This document shows, in pieces, positions 62,101-64,000 of a stretch of 64,000 nucleotides of DNA. A program made the translations under genes and the position numbers. The DNA comes from Sugiyamaella lignohabitans (Eukaryota; Ascomycota; Dipodascomycetes; Dipodascales; Trichomonascaceae). The stretch lies in contig NC_031674.1 in assembly GCF_001640025.1 (NCBI RefSeq), positions 620,001-684,000 of the forward strand, given 5' to 3'. Under the pieces are notes generated by a model, which saw only the letters and a program-made list of their open reading frames with translations, ran no database searches and was not told the DNA's origin. How positions within the stretch are numbered: position 1 is the first letter of the stretch; the number at the start of each line of letters is the position of its first letter.

Positions 62101-62111
62101 GCCGATGCCAT
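59109..62111 (-). CDS. SAC7/BAG7-like Rho GTPase-activating protein
   Basis: 1000 aa. Stimulates GTP hydrolysis by Rho-type GTPases that control actin and cell-wall synthesis. The RhoGAP domain starts at about residue 136: IFGVPLKQSVDYAWVPI, GHIPVIVAKCGRYLKKNATS, the arginine finger R190 in EGIFRLSGSARRIKELQ, and VHDAANVLRRYLNNLPEPIV. After about residue 262 the domain is interrupted by ~160 residues of low-complexity sequence (QAQAQAFAQAQAQAQ, Ser/Thr/Gly runs). It resumes near 425 with YQHLISILPPLNRQLLMYIL and NLMPAANLAAIFQPSILSHP. The C-terminal half is Ser/Thr/Gly/Pro-rich with basic motifs (SNLFSRKSKSPNRGRASSDD; GRWFKKKALNRGRSSS), suited to phosphorylation. No intron. A 1.5 kb pyrimidine-rich sequence lies upstream. 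Confidence 0.87.
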   Translation of the reverse strand: MASAASPPSKSSLATWWKQFKQRPHLKDDELDYLSDSEGASGSGSASAEGGASGGIYVSGRPKLRHLSHSSSAIGTIRSPSNQSVSVNGSGGGASGYGSASSGIGGGSGYNSAVGTNAMSPETFQADSGASDNAIFGVPLKQSVDYAWVPISLTDPETGESFKYGHIPVIVAKCGRYLKKNATSVEGIFRLSGSARRIKELQVIFSTPTRYGKDLDWTGFNVHDAANVLRRYLNNLPEPIVPLQFYEQFRDPLREYPRVVEYLTQQSAATSAALGAGASGLSSLPSYRREQAQAQAFAQAQAQAQAAAGNQGGDDTSNHGPTIPLSASVPRSITLGLSNEESTSRSRTGSGSSIGAGTTGSIGTGQATASSTTLSASPGQSPFLPARTSSAQQQLQSTQQNGHTSTQPSQASQTTPEIGSILHSDINAAVDRYQHLISILPPLNRQLLMYILDLLSVFAARAEENLMPAANLAAIFQPSILSHPNHDMSPQEYHLSRSAIEFLVQHSNKFLTHVENEAIRQHQQDKRDGKTTDLADPRAASSTAGAPGSTGLEPVNINSATESTPESTTTSGNGSVSRTSGTTTTFVTPNPYSKQTYENGSGGSSGGGLTVHRRRHSKSLSSVGSSGPPVPIVGSNYHSIQRVPVASISQEPNTTTAAAGGAPPPLQYQRQPSDDSNGFLTTIKRTVSITRRPSQRRSTSGSSTSSAARLRSSSGAKPTPGTLGGSVVSTPTAQSPAPQAVNIPEIITTNASQVDITTPSPGFEAVSLQNTPGASPPLEPTRSPDSKKGLSNLFSRKSKSPNRGRASSDDYTRPEPSNFSNQSIDQAMAMLSTTGTTDLGSGSSGVPGGMHHIQSSLPPPQQPFLHHSNHSNSSLGQSSTTSGGGAGDSDYDTGNPRPQDDSGSPNRKTKSRWRRSLMMFNMAGVGDSFHDLSNTSTTSSYGASHVPDLQTGDNLSPTNSAIRSQSPGRWFKKKALNRGRSSSRDGNHPDPDAPSDTAPQ

Positions 62112-63616
62112 GGTTGCTGTTCCTTCCTTCCTCTTCTTTCTACTTGTCTATTTATATTCTGGTGGTTCCTAACTGCTCTCACCTTGTCGTCGTGTTCGTC
62201 TCGATACCAGCTGTCGCTCTACTATCGTTTGAGTCCTTTAATTGGTCTCACTTTGTTTCTCGTGATTCTCTCGTCGTTTCACCTCGTCTTGTCGCTTCTC
62301 GTCGTTTCTCGTCTTATCGAATAACTCTATTCACAAGTTCAAATCAGCAGCCACTAAATGAGGCAGGTTTTGTGATGAGCAGTACTCGGATACAATCGCC
62401 AGATTCCGCTGCCGTCGTCTACAATCGCGGCTCTGCGTCGTTCTGCTACCCTCCTATTCCAGTCCTATTCCAGTCCTGATACTGGTCCTGGTCTCAAGTC
62501 GGATCGTCCTATCTTGAACTCCCGTATCTCACTGTGCCAAATCAGGCTCTCTGCACCAGTTAGTCTCTCTCCTATCCTCCCATCACTCTGACTACCACAA
62601 ATTGAACACACACACAACATCTTCACTTCGCCACCGCCTCTGGGAGTGGGTGTTTTGCCTCCGGCGGCCGGGCTCCGCCCGGACCCGTAGTGCTCGCTTC
62701 GCGAGCTTGTTTGGATTGTCGGCCAGAGACGTTGCTTCTTTATGTTCAATTTTCCAATATTCAGCTGTTCAGCCATTCGAACGGTGGAATGTTCATCTGT
62801 TGCTTGCTTGTCCCAGTATCGAACATCTGTATCCTGTAGTCTGTAGTCTGTAGTCTTATTCGTACTATTGTGTGTTCTCTCTGTTCGTGTTTGTGTCTTC
62901 TCTCTTCTCTCTTCTCGCTTCTCTCTTCAGTCTTCTCTCTCTCCTATTACCATCCAGAGTCGTAACATGAATGATGTTGTTACATTCACAGAAGAGAAAA
63001 ACAGACAGTGAGAGTAAGAACAGTGCTCGTCACTGGCCTCTCACCTGGCGAACCACACCCTCATATCGTTCTTGTCGTCCTTCTCCTCTCTTCTCTTTCA
63101 CTTACAATTTCGTAAAACAAATCGAAAATATCTTTCGAATGATATAGTTCCTTCGTCTTCTTCTGTTTCTTCGTATTATTATTATTATCTCTGTAGTTGT
63201 TGCTTCGTCGTAGCTATCAGTCTAATCACTGAATTAGTGTCTTGACTTTCTCACTTGATTAGTCCTTGTATGGTCGTTGTGATAGTTGCTAGGAATATTA
63301 CTCCTCTCCACTCTACTAAATCCACTGTCGAGTTCTTGTTTTGTCAGTCAGGTCGTTGGTTTGTTCGTACCTTCGTTCGTACGTACGTCGTTATCAGTAC
63401 CTACCGTCACTTATCACAAGGTCTGGCGAGTCCGTATATCACAGTCTTAGCAATTGTGTTTTGGATCTTCTGAAACTGGCTGGTCTAGAACAGACTGCAA
63501 TTGCACTCAATTTTCACGCTAATTCGCTTGGTTCTAAAAAACAATATATAGTAAATCTCTGCGTATTTCTGTCTCTTCTCCTGCACGGTCAAATTGTTCT
63601 AAATCTCAATTATGTA
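62112..63616. other. Long CT-rich region upstream of the RhoGAP gene
   Basis: Strikingly pyrimidine-rich on the plus strand, with runs of TCTTCTCTCTTCTC near 62893-62945, TTATTATTATTAT near 63174-63187 and GTTCGTACGTACG near 63378-63389. It contains one GC-rich repeat (62656-62708). On the RhoGAP strand this is a GA-rich upstream or leader region. No gene recognised. Confidence 0.45.
62656..62708 (+). repeat. GC-rich structured repeat with compensatory stem changes
   Basis: TGCCTCCGGCGGCCGGGCTC then CGCCCGGACCCG: the usual CTGGGGC/GCCCCAG stem is replaced by CCGGGC/GCCCGG, still fully paired. The inner hairpin is GCTCGCTTCGCGAGC, also fully paired. Confidence 0.9.
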
Positions 63617-64000
63617 CTAGTTCTTCTGCGGGCCTGCGTTAGCTGTACCTTCTAGCGATGGTTCTTGCCGTTGCTGCTGCTGCTTCTGCTGCTTCTGCTG
63701 CTGCTGCCAGTGCTGCTGCCGGAGCTGCTCATGCTGCTGTTGTTTCTTCTTCTGTTTCTGTTTCTGCTGTTTGCTGCTCCTGCTCCTGCTGCCGCTCCTG
63801 CCCACTCCTGCTGCCGCTCTTGCGCACTCCTGCCGCCACTCTTGGGTCTGCTGCTCACCCCGGTCAGGCTGTTTGATACGCTCCCTGCCGGTTTGCTGCG
63901 TCTCGCCGACCCCCAATTTCCCCGGTAGGCTGGGTTCCCCCTGCACACCTGGCCGCAGCCTGTGGGTGGGCTCGCTATGGTCGAGCCTGCAGCCCGGCTG
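63617..64000. other. Low-complexity Gln/Ala-coding stretch at right edge, possible gene part
   Basis: On the minus strand an open frame (63946-63617 and possibly continuing from beyond the edge) encodes Gln-rich sequence (QQQHEQLRQQHWQQQQKQQK) and ends GTANAGPQKN-stop. On the plus strand the same DNA reads as Ala/Ser- or Leu-rich open frames from an ATG at 63658. The GCT/CTG triplet repeat keeps several frames open, so neither strand can be chosen; it could be a terminal exon of a gene entering from the right or non-coding. Confidence 0.25.

Overview
The window looks like nuclear DNA of a budding yeast from an early-branching Saccharomycotina lineage, something like Dipodascales/Trichomonascaceae; the genus is not determinable by eye. 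Reasons: eukaryotic genes with short introns near the 5' end, nearly all with GTAAGT/GTGAGT donors and a CTAAC branch point a few to ~13 nt before the AG; intron-containing tRNAs with classic yeast sequences; a LINE-type retrotransposon; and yeast orthologues throughout (RPB3, SCD6, NAT3, RPL12, UBA1, BAT, ZTA1, ECM3, GLE2, CSF1, SAC7-like).

Layout. 1-12.5 kb: RPB3 (5' part only, runs off the left edge), a DUF1770/Atg43-like gene, SCD6 with a probable box C/D snoRNA in its second intron, tRNA-Phe, NatB catalytic subunit, RPL12, UBA1. 12.5-18 kb: tRNA-Ser, a 2.2 kb non-coding stretch with a 23-nt C tract, a large GPI-anchored HsbA-type cell-wall protein, tRNA-Leu. 18.3-26.5 kb: three LINE copies, each bounded by a readable target-site duplication (TSD): one 5'-truncated copy of a divergent subfamily, one short 5'-truncated copy, and one apparently intact 5.5 kb element on the minus strand. 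Two tRNA genes flank the cluster with their 5' ends facing it. 26.6-35.2 kb: tRNA-Ala, branched-chain aminotransferase, zeta-crystallin-like reductase with a possible dual start, tRNA-Thr, an unrecognised acidic protein, an ECM3-like transporter. 37.6-46.4 kb: accessory metabolism (Baeyer-Villiger monooxygenase, TauD-type dioxygenase, epoxide-hydrolase-like enzyme, amino-acid/GABA-type permease). 46.9-62.1 kb: GLE2/RAE1, CSF1 (four exons, 3304 residues) and a SAC7/BAG7-like RhoGAP.

The most striking unexplained feature is a GC-rich structured repeat present about 28 times, always outside coding sequence: between genes, just after stop codons or tRNA 3' ends, and inside the introns of RPB3 and UBA1. 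Complete copies are ~135 bp and consist of two inverted outer arms (TGCCTCCGGCGGCTGGGGC...) around two different inner hairpins and a short centre; many copies are half units. Different copies carry compensatory base changes that keep the hairpins paired, which argues that the fold matters.

Exon coordinates were derived by hand from splice signals and reading-frame continuity. No homology search could be run, so product names rest on remembered family motifs.
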